Shown in pieces: positions 40,624 through 51,823 of a DNA stretch of 64,000 nucleotides. How positions within the stretch are numbered: the stretch's first letter is position 1; each line of letters begins with the position of its first letter. The position numbers were made by a program, and so were the translations under genes. The stretch covers positions 62,001 through 126,000 of the forward strand of contig NZ_RMVE01000005.1 of NCBI RefSeq assembly GCF_003865345.1, read 5' to 3'. The notes beneath the pieces were generated by a model. That model ran no database searches, had not been told where the DNA came from, and saw only the letters and a program-made list of their open reading frames with translations. This stretch comes from Nonlabens xiamenensis. GTDB taxonomy: Bacteria > Bacteroidota > Bacteroidia > Flavobacteriales > Flavobacteriaceae.

Positions 40624-41409
40624 TTACTGAATAGGGATGTTGCGATAGCGTGAGCTAGCAAGCAAGTAAATTCCGTAGAGTGCTAGTCCAGCGGCTATGA
40701 TGCCTAAGAGCACCAAACCACCTTGTTCCTGTAAAAAAGAAAATGCTTTTTTGGTTCCGCCAGCCATGGCAGCATTGGATTGATAAGCTGCCTTAGCAAA
40801 AAGAAATGCTAGGATCCCAAAAACAATTCCTCGTGCGGTAAATCCAACTTTTCCTGCCTTAGTGAGAAAGGATTGTGCTTTTTGATCCAACTCAGCATTT
40901 TGAATACGTTTTTTATATTTTCCAGAGTATGCCCGGTATAATTCATAAATACCTTTTCCTGCTAAAGCTAGTGCAATGGCATACACTACATAAACACCCC
41001 AAGATTGATCTAACAAGGCAGACAACCAATTACTGCTTCCGGAGCCTCCATCAGAACTGCCCAATAATATCTCAATCGCGGTATAAGCCAATACGGCATA
41101 CGACATAGCACTTAAAAAGTACCCCAATCTCTTTACGGCTGACTTCTCTGAGCTATCTGTGTTACCTTCTGGGTCATTAAAGGCCAAATAAAGTCGCCAA
41201 AATACATACCCTAAAATCCCGATGGTAAGCAATCCCAAAAGTATCTGCCCAAAACTTTGCTTTGCGATATAAGTAAGAACACCATCGCTTCCCGTAATAT
41301 TTTGTCGGGAATTAAATGCAGCATACGCGGTAATTCCACCTATGAATAAATAGATAACCCCTTTGGTAGCAATTCCGGTACGGGCAAATTTTTCTTTTTT
41401 GGATGACAT
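40624..41409 (-). CDS. DUF1206 family membrane protein
   Basis: A 261-residue integral membrane protein of the DUF1206 family. Three tandem two-helix units are visible, each starting with a KxxRxG-like turn: KEKFARTGIATKGVIYLFIGG near the start, AVKRLGYFLSAMSYAVLAY and KAGKVGFTARGIVFGILAF. The start at ATG 41407-41409 (MSSKKEKFARTG) fits the family; the ORF could extend 8 codons upstream. Function unknown. It is followed by the strong terminator at 40566-40602. Confidence 0.8.
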   Translation of the reverse strand: MSSKKEKFARTGIATKGVIYLFIGGITAYAAFNSRQNITGSDGVLTYIAKQSFGQILLGLLTIGILGYVFWRLYLAFNDPEGNTDSSEKSAVKRLGYFLSAMSYAVLAYTAIEILLGSSDGGSGSSNWLSALLDQSWGVYVVYAIALALAGKGIYELYRAYSGKYKKRIQNAELDQKAQSFLTKAGKVGFTARGIVFGILAFLFAKAAYQSNAAMAGGTKKAFSFLQEQGGLVLLGIIAAGLALYGIYLLASSRYRNIPIQ

Positions 41410-41764
41410 AATGTTTTTTGTTTTAAGATACATACTAAATCCTGGTAGGAAGAACTGTTTATCAAAAGCTTATTCATTTTTTAAGCAAACATTGTCATAT
41501 CTAAGGCCAACTGTTAAAAATATAAAGTGTTTCTGTTGATTTTTGGTATTGAGATTAATTTTCCTCTTTGGCGTTATTCTCTACGTTCTCTATCAAATTT
41601 TACTGCAGGTTGACAGAACTTCAAAATAATCTTGATCCATGCTTTAAACGGATTTCTGCGTTCAGGAATAAGTCTGCCCACATCGGGCTTAAAAGTTTGT
41701 TGGCATTGATGTGGTTCCGCTATCGATTTCGTAATTTTGCACCACTTAAAATGTAGAAGAAATA
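41410..41764. other. Divergent intergenic region before icmF
   Basis: About 355 bp between the DUF1206 gene (minus) and icmF (plus). It must hold both promoters, but I cannot place a clear TTG / TAnnTTTG pair. Two overlapping short frames (41568-41780 region) have no family resemblance. No RNA gene seen. Confidence 0.4.
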
Positions 41765-44700
41765 ATGCAGGACCAAACACCTTATCAACCCAAGCATAAA
41801 GTTCGAATAGTTACCGCCGCCAGTTTATTTGACGGGCATGATGCCGCGATCAATATCATGAGACGTATCATTCAGTCTACGGGTTGCGAAGTCATCCACT
41901 TGGGACACGATCGCAGTGTAGAGGAAGTGGTCAATACGGCTATCCAAGAAGATGCCAATGGAATTGCCATGACTTCTTACCAGGGCGGTCATACGGAGTA
42001 TTTTAAATACATGTATGACCTCTTGCAGGAAAAAGGTGCGGGCCATATTAAAATCTTCGGTGGTGGAGGTGGTGTAATTCTTCCCTCAGAAATTAAGGAA
42101 TTGATGGATTATGGGATCACCCGTATTTACAGTCCTGATGACGGTCGTGAGATGGGGTTACAAGGCATGATCAATGACCTGGTCCAACAATGTGATCAGG
42201 AAGTACCCGCTTTCGCGAAAGCGCAACTCAACGGCGAACTCCTAGAAAATCATGTGCCTACCATCGCTAGACTGATTTCCCTGGCTGAAAACAGACATGA
42301 GGACTTTGAAAAACATTTTGCTGAGGCCGATAAAACCGAGCATCAAGCACCTGTATTGGGCATCACAGGTACAGGTGGTGCGGGAAAATCTTCATTGGTG
42401 GACGAACTTATTCGTCGTTTCCTGATCGATTTCCCTGATAAAAATATTGGCGTTATCTCTGTGGATCCTTCTAAGCGCAAAACAGGTGGTGCTTTGCTGG
42501 GTGACCGTATACGTATGAATGCAATCAACAACTCAAGGGTTTACATGCGATCGCTGGCAACCAGACAATCTAACCTGGCCTTGTCCAAGCACGTGCAGGA
42601 AGCGGTGGATGTACTCAAGGCAGCAGATTATGATTTGATCATTCTGGAGACCAGTGGTATTGGACAAAGTGATACAGAAATACTGGAGCACAGCGATGTG
42701 TCGCTATATGTGATGACACCAGAATTTGGCGCTGCTACACAATTGGAAAAAATCGATATGCTTGATTTTGCCAATGTAGTAGCCATCAATAAATTTGATA
42801 AAAGGGGAGCACTGGACGCCTTGAGGGATGTCAAAAAACAATACCAGCGCAACCACAACCTTTGGGAGGCAGATCCTGAAAGCCTTCCCGTATACGGCAC
42901 CATCGCCAGCCAGTTCAATGATCCTGGTATGAATGCGCTTTACACGGTCCTAATGCAGGAAATAACAGATAAAACTGGTGTTGATCTCTCTGCCAGAAAC
43001 GCATTGAATACTTCACAAAGTGAAAAGATATTTGTCATTCCGCCATCCAGGACCCGTTACTTGAGTGAGATTGCTGAAAACAATCGTGCTTATGACGCTT
43101 CCGCGAAAGCGCAATCCGAAACTGCTCAGAAACTCTACGGGATTTTTAAGTCTATTGAAACCATAGTACAAGAGCATGCTACTACAACTCAATCCGAGCT
43201 AAGCTTATCAAAAACAGGGTTGGATACAGATCAAATTACCGCCTATTTTGACCAGCTACCTTCTACCGAAGAGGCAGAAACAGACCGTAAATTGGTCGAG
43301 TTACTGCTGGATAAATTTGATAAGGTCAAGATGGATCTGGACCCTTATAATTGGGAAGTCATTACGGGATGGGAGGAAAAAGTCAATAAATATAAACAAC
43401 CTGTTTATGAATTTCAGGTGCGTGACAAAGTCATCAAGATCGATACCCACACCGAGAGTCTTTCACACCAACAAATACCAAAGGTGGCGCTGCCTAAATA
43501 CAAGGCTTGGGGAGATATTTTGAATTGGTGTTTGCAAGAAAACGTACCAGGAGAATTTCCCTACACCGCAGGCTTATACCCATTTAAACGCCAAGGCGAG
43601 GACCCTACGCGTATGTTTGCCGGAGAGGGTGGCCCGGAAAGGACCAATAAACGTTTCCACTATGTTAGCTTAGGGATGCCGGCCAAGAGGTTGAGTACGG
43701 CTTTTGACAGCGTGACCCTCTATGGGAATGACCCAGGTTTGCGACCTGATATCTACGGAAAAATCGGGAATGCAGGTGTAAGTATCTGTTGTTTGGACGA
43801 TGCCAAAAAGCTCTATTCAGGATTTGATCTTTCTCACCCGGCAACGTCGGTATCCATGACGATCAATGGACCTGCCCCAATGTTGTTAGGCTTTTTTATG
43901 AATGCAGCGATCGATCAGAATTGTGAGCGTTATATCAAAGAACACGGATTGACTTCCAAGGTAGAGGAGAAGCTTAAGGAGATTTATGATGACCAGGGAT
44001 TGGAACGTCCATTTTACCTCAATGCTGATGGTCAGAAAGTGTATTCCCAACATGGTACTGTGGACAGTAATTTACTGCCTGAAGGTAATGACGGACTTGG
44101 GCTTTTACTGTTAGGGTTAACCGGTGACCAGATTTTGGATGCAGGCACCTATCAACGCATTAAGAATGAAACCTTAAGCCAAGTTCGAGGAACCGTTCAG
44201 GCTGACATTCTCAAAGAAGACCAGGCCCAAAACACCTGTATTTTCAGTACGGAGTTTGCGCTGAGGTTGATGGGAGATGTCCAGGAATATTTTATTCAAC
44301 AAAAGGTGCGCAACTTTTATAGTGTCTCCATTTCTGGATATCATATCGCTGAAGCTGGAGCCAATCCGATCACGCAGTTGGCGTTCACATTGGCCAATGG
44401 TTTTACATACGTCGAATACTATCTGAGTCGTGGTATGGACATTAACTTGTTTGGTCCTAACCTGAGTTTCTTTTTCTCTAATGGAATTGATCCAGAATAT
44501 GCTGTGATAGGACGGGTAGCCAGAAAGATATGGTCCAAGGCGCTGAGAAATAAATACGGTGCCAACCCACGGGCGCAAATGCTCAAGTACCATATACAAA
44601 CCAGTGGTCGATCCCTGCACGCACAGGAAATAGACTTTAATGACATCCGTACAACCCTTCAGGCGTTGTATGCGATTTATGACAACTGTAACTCGCTTCA

Positions 44701-45286
44701 TACCAATGCCTACGATGAAGCCATTACTACACCGACAGAAGAAAGTGTACGTCGTGCTATGGCGATCCAATTGATCATTAACAAGGAGTTAGGTTTGGCT
44801 AAGAATGAGAATCCAATCCAAGGTTCTTTTATCATTGAAGAACTCACGGATTTGGTAGAGCAAGCTGTGTTAGAAGAATTTGATCGAATTACTGAACGCG
44901 GTGGTGTGTTGGGAGCCATGGAAACCATGTACCAGCGCAGTAAGATACAGGAGGAGTCCATGCACTACGAGATGTTGAAACACACGGGAGAATTCCCGAT
45001 TATTGGAGTGAATACCTTCTTGAGTTCTAAAGGGAGTCCAACAGTCCTTCCAGCTGAGGTGATACGTGCGACAGAAGCTGAAAAGCAAACACAGATCCAA
45101 ACAAAGAAAAATGTTCATCAAGCTTTCGCGGAAAGCAGTGCTGAAAAAATTCGCGATATTCAAAAATCGGCGGTAGAGCAGGAAAATATGTTTGAGCAGT
45201 TGATGGAAGCCACCAAGGTTTGCACACTAGGACAGATCACTGAAGCCCTGTTTGAAGTTGGAGGTCAATATAGACGTAATATGTAA
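41765..45286 (+). CDS. icmF: Fused isobutyryl/methylmalonyl-CoA mutase
   Basis: A 1173-residue fusion that interconverts branched and straight acyl-CoAs with adenosylcobalamin. Domain order is that of IcmF: B12-binding domain first ([14 protein letters not shown], with His of the DxH motif, then [10 protein letters not shown]), then a MeaI-type G-protein chaperone (Walker [10 protein letters not shown] near 201-209, [24 protein letters not shown]), then the large substrate-binding TIM-barrel mutase from about 540 ([36 protein letters not shown]). The 16-bp palindrome occurs three times inside (42208, 43096, 45121). Expected role: catabolism of odd-chain or branched acids. Single gene. Confidence 0.93.
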   Translation: MQDQTPYQPKHKVRIVTAASLFDGHDAAINIMRRIIQSTGCEVIHLGHDRSVEEVVNTAIQEDANGIAMTSYQGGHTEYFKYMYDLLQEKGAGHIKIFGGGGGVILPSEIKELMDYGITRIYSPDDGREMGLQGMINDLVQQCDQEVPAFAKAQLNGELLENHVPTIARLISLAENRHEDFEKHFAEADKTEHQAPVLGITGTGGAGKSSLVDELIRRFLIDFPDKNIGVISVDPSKRKTGGALLGDRIRMNAINNSRVYMRSLATRQSNLALSKHVQEAVDVLKAADYDLIILETSGIGQSDTEILEHSDVSLYVMTPEFGAATQLEKIDMLDFANVVAINKFDKRGALDALRDVKKQYQRNHNLWEADPESLPVYGTIASQFNDPGMNALYTVLMQEITDKTGVDLSARNALNTSQSEKIFVIPPSRTRYLSEIAENNRAYDASAKAQSETAQKLYGIFKSIETIVQEHATTTQSELSLSKTGLDTDQITAYFDQLPSTEEAETDRKLVELLLDKFDKVKMDLDPYNWEVITGWEEKVNKYKQPVYEFQVRDKVIKIDTHTESLSHQQIPKVALPKYKAWGDILNWCLQENVPGEFPYTAGLYPFKRQGEDPTRMFAGEGGPERTNKRFHYVSLGMPAKRLSTAFDSVTLYGNDPGLRPDIYGKIGNAGVSICCLDDAKKLYSGFDLSHPATSVSMTINGPAPMLLGFFMNAAIDQNCERYIKEHGLTSKVEEKLKEIYDDQGLERPFYLNADGQKVYSQHGTVDSNLLPEGNDGLGLLLLGLTGDQILDAGTYQRIKNETLSQVRGTVQADILKEDQAQNTCIFSTEFALRLMGDVQEYFIQQKVRNFYSVSISGYHIAEAGANPITQLAFTLANGFTYVEYYLSRGMDINLFGPNLSFFFSNGIDPEYAVIGRVARKIWSKALRNKYGANPRAQMLKYHIQTSGRSLHAQEIDFNDIRTTLQALYAIYDNCNSLHTNAYDEAITTPTEESVRRAMAIQLIINKELGLAKNENPIQGSFIIEELTDLVEQAVLEEFDRITERGGVLGAMETMYQRSKIQEESMHYEMLKHTGEFPIIGVNTFLSSKGSPTVLPAEVIRATEAEKQTQIQTKKNVHQAFAESSAEKIRDIQKSAVEQENMFEQLMEATKVCTLGQITEALFEVGGQYRRNM
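42208..42223. repeat. 16-bp palindrome copy 10 (perfect, in icmF)
   Basis: CGCTTTCGCGAAAGCG, encoding PAFAKAQL in the linker between the B12 and G-protein domains. Confidence 0.9.
43096..43111. repeat. 16-bp palindrome copy 11 (one mismatch)
   Basis: CGCTTCCGCGAAAGCG in icmF, encoding ASAKAQ. Same change as copy 6. Confidence 0.75.
45121..45136. repeat. 16-bp palindrome copy 12 (degenerate)
   Basis: AGCTTTCGCGGAAAGC, with one inserted G, in the 3' part of icmF ([10 protein letters not shown]). Confidence 0.55.
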
Positions 45287-45480
45287 TAGAGAATCGCGAG
45301 CTTGTCTAGTGTGTGAATCGCTTTCTGCAACGCGCCAGCGTTGGCGGATCTATTTTTTTGCTTTAAAAAAAGGTAGATGAGCATCAAGATGATGCCAGTT
45401 GTATGATCAGCTTTTTTACTGTCTAGTCATTTTTTCTTCAAGCCGCTGGATAGATCCCATTGAAGCGTAGTATTCATTCG

Positions 45481-45510
45481 TTGTTCAATATTAAATAAAG
45501 GTTATGTTTA
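45481..45510 (+). promoter_or_regulatory. Promoter for the 45568 gene
   Basis: TTG (45481-45483) and TATGTTTA (45503-45510) with a 19-base spacer match the flavobacterial pattern except for the last base of the -7 box. The start codon follows 58 bases later. Confidence 0.45.
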
Positions 45511-45567
45511 GTAGGGTGGTTAAGCCGAATCCGATTGATTGAAGTATATTGCCTAAAATCCAACCCA

Positions 45568-48063
45568 ATGAAAACCAAAGGCATAATAATGATGGCTCTG
45601 TGCTTTTACGTCAGTACAGTTTTAGCACAAAATGAATATAATACATGGTATTTCGGTGAAAATGCGGTCATCGATTTTAATTCAGGGTCACCTGTCTCTC
45701 TTGCTTCAAGTCAAATGCAAAGTTTGGAATCCTGTGGTTCCATTAGTGACGAGCTCGGTAATCTGAAATTTTATACGGACGGGAGAACCCTTTGGAACAG
45801 AAACGGACAGGTCACGCCCAGTGGGACTAACCTAAATGGGAATACTTCTGCGGCACAACTATTGTTATTACAAGACCCTACCACGCCTTATTTATATTAT
45901 CTTTTTACAAGCACTTCACAAAATGGATTGAGCTATTCAGTCATAGACGAAAGATTAGATAACGGCAATGGCGATATAATCTTTGGGCGTAAAAATGTTC
46001 CGATCAACTCTAATATAAGAACTGAAAAAGTTCATGGTTTCATTTCAAATGGGAATACATGGATTGTGACTATGGCCAATGGTATTTTTTATGCCTACCC
46101 TGTGAATTCAGGGATAGTTTTTCCTACACTAGGTACTGTCTCAGATTTGTCTAGTACTGTTATCGGTACTATTACTGATTTCAGAGGTAGCCTAAAAATT
46201 TCACCCGATGGAAATAAGGTAGGTATTACCTCGATAGGGAGTAACCAAGGTGCCTTTGTGCTGGATTTTGATTCGACCACTGGTCAAGTTTCTAATCCTA
46301 TACAATTGACCAACCCGTTTAATGGATATACTCGCAATTATGGTGTCGAATTTTCACCAAATTCAAGATTTCTATATATAGATAGCGGTATTCAAGACAC
46401 AGCAAACGGATGTGGAACATTAAATACTAAGAAGATTTTGCAGTACGACTTGAACGGTACTGGGAATTGGTTTGATAATCCTGTGGATATCAGTGGTGAC
46501 TTGCCGGCTATGGCCAGAGGCGCGCTACAATTAGCGCCAGACGGTAAGATTTATGTCGCCAAAAGCTGTCAACCTTCATTAGGAGTTATTGAAAACCCCA
46601 ATGCAGCTGGAATTGCCGCATCTTATAATAACAACGCTGTAAACTTAGTTGGAAACGCAATATGTCGGGAAGGATTACCTAATAACATATACAGAGGCCT
46701 ATTGACCACCAACAACAGAATTACAGGTACTGTTCAATTGGATCTTAATGCAGACGGTTGTCAAACAACAGATCCGATATTTCCTCATTTAAGAATAAAT
46801 GCCCAATCCAATCTAGGTGATTATACTCAATCGTCTAATCAATCAGGTATTTATATGATCAACGTGGCAAATGATAATTATTTAGTGGAACCACAATTTG
46901 AGATTCCTGGGTATTGGAATGTTAGTCCCACCAGCGCAAGTGTGGATTTTTCAACACAAACAAGTCCGGTACAAGTGAATTTTTGCATGACGCCTAATGG
47001 TGTTTTCGAGGATCTGGAGGTATTAATTACTCCCATCAATCAACCCAGACCAGGTTTTACCGCTGATTATAAAATTGTGGTGAAGAATAAGGGAAATCAA
47101 TTGGCTGATGGGAACCTCACGGTTAACTTTCAAGAAGATTTTATGAGTTTGACAAGCTCCATGCCGACGGCCAACAATTCACCCAGCAATGAGCTCAACT
47201 GGTCATTTACAGGATTGGAGCCTTTAGCAGAAGAAGAATATTATTTTTCCATGCAACTGAATACCCCTACCCAGACCAACTTTCCTTTAAATGCTGGTGA
47301 TATTTTAAATTTCACAGCCGACCTAACTGGTAGCGGTTCAGATCAAACTCCAGCAAATAATAGTATGCTTTTGAAGCAAAACGTTGTCAATAGCTATGAT
47401 CCCAACGATAAAATTTGTCTGCAAGGTAGTCAGATAGAGCCTGGAATGGTAGGAGAATACGTTCATTACATGATACGATTCGAAAATTTAGGCACAGCTA
47501 GCGCTGTTAACGTAATGGTGAGGGATGTGATCGACCTGAACAAATTTGATCTTTCTACCCTTGTACCGCTGGGAGGGAGCCATGAGCATAGTGTTAGAAT
47601 CCGGGACACCAACCTGGTCGAATTTATCCACGAAAACATCAATTTAGGCTTTAGCAATGCAGATAATGATGGCTATGTCTTGTTTAAAATTAAAACGCTA
47701 CCTTCTTTAATTGAAGGAGATATTTTTGAAAATTCTGCCAGCATTTATTTTGATTATAATTTCCCTATAGACACAAACATCCATCGGGTAGATGTGATGC
47801 GTACAGCGAGCCTACTTGATTTATCAAATATTGATCTACAACTATATCCCAATCCAGCACAAGATCGTGTGTTTATCCAATCAGATCAAATCATCTCTCA
47901 TGTTGAGCTACACGATTCAAAAGGGCGTAAAATATTTATCCAAAAAGCATCCATTCAAAGCAATCAAGCCCTTCTTGATGTAAATGCTTACGCTCCGGGT
48001 ATTTATTTTGTCAGTATTGATACAGCTAAAGGCAGCAAAACCATTAAAATGATCAAAAATTAG
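45568..48063 (+). CDS. T9SS-exported multidomain surface protein
   Basis: An 831-residue secreted protein from the ATG at 45568 (MKTKGIIMMALCFYVSTVLAQ, clean signal peptide; a longer frame upstream is rejected). Residues 21-330 form a WYFG-type beta-propeller-like domain (NTWYFGENAVIDF, FYTDGRTLW, ISPDGNKVG, LQLAPDGKIYVA), then a CNA-B/SdrD-like stretch (GTVQLDLNADGC), and DUF11-like modules with the SYDPNDKICLQG motif. The last 80 residues (LQLYPNPAQDRVFI.. to ..KTIKMIKN) are a type A T9SS sorting signal. It is probably a surface or gliding-related adhesin. Confidence 0.85.
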   Translation: MKTKGIIMMALCFYVSTVLAQNEYNTWYFGENAVIDFNSGSPVSLASSQMQSLESCGSISDELGNLKFYTDGRTLWNRNGQVTPSGTNLNGNTSAAQLLLLQDPTTPYLYYLFTSTSQNGLSYSVIDERLDNGNGDIIFGRKNVPINSNIRTEKVHGFISNGNTWIVTMANGIFYAYPVNSGIVFPTLGTVSDLSSTVIGTITDFRGSLKISPDGNKVGITSIGSNQGAFVLDFDSTTGQVSNPIQLTNPFNGYTRNYGVEFSPNSRFLYIDSGIQDTANGCGTLNTKKILQYDLNGTGNWFDNPVDISGDLPAMARGALQLAPDGKIYVAKSCQPSLGVIENPNAAGIAASYNNNAVNLVGNAICREGLPNNIYRGLLTTNNRITGTVQLDLNADGCQTTDPIFPHLRINAQSNLGDYTQSSNQSGIYMINVANDNYLVEPQFEIPGYWNVSPTSASVDFSTQTSPVQVNFCMTPNGVFEDLEVLITPINQPRPGFTADYKIVVKNKGNQLADGNLTVNFQEDFMSLTSSMPTANNSPSNELNWSFTGLEPLAEEEYYFSMQLNTPTQTNFPLNAGDILNFTADLTGSGSDQTPANNSMLLKQNVVNSYDPNDKICLQGSQIEPGMVGEYVHYMIRFENLGTASAVNVMVRDVIDLNKFDLSTLVPLGGSHEHSVRIRDTNLVEFIHENINLGFSNADNDGYVLFKIKTLPSLIEGDIFENSASIYFDYNFPIDTNIHRVDVMRTASLLDLSNIDLQLYPNPAQDRVFIQSDQIISHVELHDSKGRKIFIQKASIQSNQALLDVNAYAPGIYFVSIDTAKGSKTIKMIKN

Positions 48064-48384
48064 TGGTATAGCGCTTTCGGGGAAGCGATAATTTTTCCAT
48101 GGCAAAAGCCATTTAGCACGAGTGTAAAAAGCTGTACACCTCCTTTTGGAATTCAGAAAATAGTCATCAAAGTCAACTTACAGCTGCAAGTATAGAGTTG
48201 ACTTGATCACTCTATTGAACGAGTATGTATCTTACATGAACGATTATACGATTTCTGCAAAAGCATGACTTTTTTTTGTATTTGGGTAGCTTTTTAGGTT
48301 TACAAAACTGATAAATGTTTACTTTTATCATTCCCTCCATTTTTTGACAAGTCCATTTAATCAGCATCCCTAACTCTGTTTACC
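48064..48384. other. Intergenic region with degenerate palindrome and inverted repeat
   Basis: About 320 bp. It holds a degenerate palindrome copy 13 (48072-48087, CGCTTTCGGGGAAGCG) and a perfect 8-bp inverted repeat AGTCAACT (48171-48178) / AGTTGACT (48196-48203). No gene seen. The promoter of the next gene must lie here but is not clear. Confidence 0.5.
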
Positions 48385-51300
48385 GTGACCATTATTTCTT
48401 TGTTAAAAACTCTTCATGGTAGGAATTTTTCAAGATTATTTTCTTGCATCATTCTTGGTCTGTTTGGTTTTCATTTGTATGCCAACGCTCCAACTCCAGA
48501 CGCATGTGAATTAAAAATTGTGCATGAGTCATCTTCACTTCAGATGGGGACCACTCCCTTTATCACTACCTGGAAGACGGACAATCCAGGAGCGAGCAAC
48601 AACAACCAGATTGAAATTCCCACCGCACCTGCTGCATACGCTTACACCGTAGATTGGGGTGACGGAACACCACCTACCACGCATTTTGGCAATGCTTTGC
48701 ATACATATGCCGCACCAGGAACCTATACGGTGAGTATCACTGGATTATTCCCCAGAATACAAATGTCCAGAAGTATGGATAAAGAAAAACTTATCAGTAT
48801 TGATCAATGGGGCAACAATCCCTGGACCAATATGCGAGGAGCCTTTACCAACTGTACTAATTTGGTGTATAACGCTACCGACCTCCCGGATTTATCCAAC
48901 GTTCTTGAAACAGCTTTAATGTTTTCAGGCATTCAGGGTTTCAACACCTCCATTGCAGGATGGGATACGAGTAACGTGGAAGACATGGAATTCATGTTCA
49001 GCAATATCGCCTCCTTTAATGAAGATTTAAGTGCCTGGAATGTCTCCAATGTAGATAATATGCGCGCGATGTTTCAGGGAGCCAGTGCCTTCAATCAAAA
49101 TATTGGGAATTGGGATGTTTCTCAAGTCCTTAACATGTCTAATATGTTTGACTCTGTTGCCGCTTTCAATCAAGATATCGGTGCTTGGAATACTGGCAAT
49201 GTGGTGCAATTCCAGCGTATGTTTGCTTCGGCCGCTTCATTTAATCAAGATATCGGCAATTGGGATACCAGTAGCGCCACTCAAATGAATTCCATGTTCG
49301 ACGGCGCAAGCAGCTTTAACCAAGATTTGGACGCATGGGTGCTGGACAATGTTACCAATCTCGGACTTATGTTTTCGGCAGCCACTGCCTTTAACGGGAG
49401 GATCGGAAATTGGAATACAAGCCTGGTACAGGACATGAGCGGGATGTTTCAAGATGCCCCCAACTTTAATCGATCTATAGGTAATTGGGACACGGGAAAC
49501 GTGACCGATTTTACTTTTATGTTCAATAGAGCATCTGCTTTTAACCAGGATATTGGGGGTTGGAATACGTCCAACGCTACTGATATGTTAGGAATGTTTA
49601 ACAATGCTGTAGCCTTTAACCAAGACATCGGCCGTTGGGATGTGGGGAATGTAACCACGATGAACACCATGTTTAGGCTAGCCACCTCTTTTGATCAGGA
49701 CCTTGGTGGCTGGAATGTTTCCAATGTGACAGAAATGAACGGTATGTTTGGAGGTGTAACACTTTCTGTCTTCAACTACGACTCCATCTTAATCAATTGG
49801 AACATGCTGAGCTTGCAGCCTAATGTCACTTTTAGCGGCGGATTGAGCCAATATTGTCAAGGAGGATCTGCTAGGGACAATATGATGCTAAACGATGGAT
49901 GGAGTATAAGCGATAGAGGTTCGCTGGCACCCATGCTCACCCCAATGAATGATATTACGACATGTGATTCCTATACATTGCCAACGCTAGGAACCAATAA
50001 CAATTATTATACAGGTCCAGGCGGGAGCGGCACACTGCTCAACGCAGGAGACCTGATTACTAATTCGCAAACCTTATATATCTATGCTGTCAACGGAATA
50101 GCTCCTAGTACATGCAGCGATGAGACTTCTTTTGATATTACTATTCTCAACGCCACAGCTGATGACTTGGCCGATGTGACTGCCTGCAATGAGTACATTT
50201 TACCTGCTTTAAATGCCAATAACAATTATTTTACAGGGCCAGGAGGAACCGGGACAGGCTTGTCTCCAGGTGATATAATTAACTCCGATCAGACCATTTA
50301 TACCTATGTTGAGCTCAGTAATGCAGGTGTCACTTGTACTGACGAGCAATCATTTGTGGTAAGTATTCAAAACCCGATAGCTGATGTACTGCCAGATGTC
50401 ACTGATTGTGATTCATTTGTACTTCCTGCCTTAAGTGCCAATAGTAATTATTTTACGGGTCCCAATGCTTCAGGTACGCCACTAAGTAGCGGTTCTGTGA
50501 TCAATACTACCCAAACCATTTATATCAGAAGTGAAGTGGGTGTATCTCCTGACATTTGTGCAGATGAAAGCGCATTTACCATCACCATTTTAAATGCGGT
50601 AGCCGATAATCTCACCGACGTGGTGAGCTGCAGAGCATACACATTACCAGCCTTAAGCACCAATAATAATTATTATACCGGTCCAGGGGGTAGTGGTACT
50701 ACACTAGCGCCTGGAGATGTAATCACTGCCGACCAAACCATCTACATCTACATCGAACAATCAAATGCCGGTGTTGCATGTACAGATGAACAATCGTTTT
50801 TGATAAGCATTGAAGATCCAGTGGCCGATGTGCTCCCTGACGTGACCGAATGCGGTTCATTTGTTTTACCAAGTCTCAGTGCCAATAACGATTACTACAC
50901 AGGCCCAGATGCTACCGGGACGCGTCTCAATGCAGGAGATGTCATTGATAGCTCTCAGGATCTCTACATTTATACGGCATCCAGAAATACGACAACCACA
51001 TGCTTTGATCAAAGTGTTTTCAGCATCAGTATTTTTGATTTGCCATTGGTTCCAATGCTTGAGGATGTGGAAGAGTGTCAGGAATTTTTACTTTCAGGAC
51101 TGAGCAATGGTAATTATTTTACCCAATCCAACGGGCAGGGGCAGCAACTCATACCAGGCGATATTATCAGCACGACACAAACTGTATTTATCTATGCCAA
51201 CAATGGCCAATGTGATAATGAGCGCTCGTTTACGATTAGGATTGACCCAGGGATTTGTGATACAAGTTTGGCCAACTTAAAATTCCCTACCTATTTTTCA

Positions 51301-51543
51301 CCGAATCAAGATGGATACCATGACCATTGGTTGATCAGCACGCTTAATGGTGATCCAGTGACAGGTGAAGTAGCTATTTTTGACCGTTACGGGAAATTGT
51401 TAGCTCGGTATAGGGTAGCTGAAACTTTGGGGTGGGACGGCACTTTTAATGGTAATCCCTTGCCTTCTTCAGACTATTGGTATCGTTATGAAGATAAAGT
51501 AAACAATCAAGTGGCCACGGGACATTTTTCTTTGATCCGCTAG
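48385..51543 (+). CDS. BspA/DUF285-repeat surface protein, T9SS type B
   Basis: A 1052-residue exported protein. GTG start with signal peptide (hydrophobic [18 protein letters not shown]). A PKD-like segment ([27 protein letters not shown]) is followed by eleven 24- to 25-residue BspA/DUF285 repeats of the form [20 protein letters not shown] (about 185-460), then six Ig-like repeats of about 65 residues, and a gliding-motility C-terminal domain ([18 protein letters not shown].. to ..FSLIR), the type B T9SS sorting signal. The repeats favour adhesion or polymer binding. Single gene. Confidence 0.9.
   Translation: [1052 protein letters not shown]
48935..49765 (+). repeat. Eleven tandem DUF285 repeats (in-gene)
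   Basis: About 75-bp units encoding FNxDIGxWDTSNVTxMxxMFxxA. Units are diverged at DNA level but keep the Phe-Asn, Trp and Met-Phe positions. Confidence 0.8.
49950..51245 (+). repeat. Six tandem Ig-like repeats (in-gene)
   Basis: About 200-bp units encoding [23 protein letters not shown]-type modules ending in DEQSFxIxI. Units 2 and 4 share the SNAGVxCTDEQSF variant, units 1 and 3 another one, which suggests duplication of a two-module block. Confidence 0.75.
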
Positions 51544-51574
51544 CATATAAACAAGATTCTTATTGCAGTGGCTG

Positions 51575-51590
51575 CGCTTTCGCGAAAGCG
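51575..51590. repeat. 16-bp palindrome copy 14 (perfect)
   Basis: CGCTTTCGCGAAAGCG, intergenic, 32 bp after the stop of the BspA-type gene. Confidence 0.9.
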
Positions 51591-51823
51591 ATACCTCTCT
51601 ATTATTCACCGTTTAGCCAAAGGATTTATTCATTTTGCCCAAATGCATATGCTTGACCCATATGACACTTTGCCAGACTAGGGGATAAGACCAGCCATAG
51701 GAATCTAGCGCAAAGCTTTTCGTTAGTTGTATATACATTAATTAGCAAATGTTAATGTAAATTTAACAACTGCCCTCGGGTTTTGGCTCGTATGTTGTTA
51801 AACATAAGTGAAGAAATTACCAC

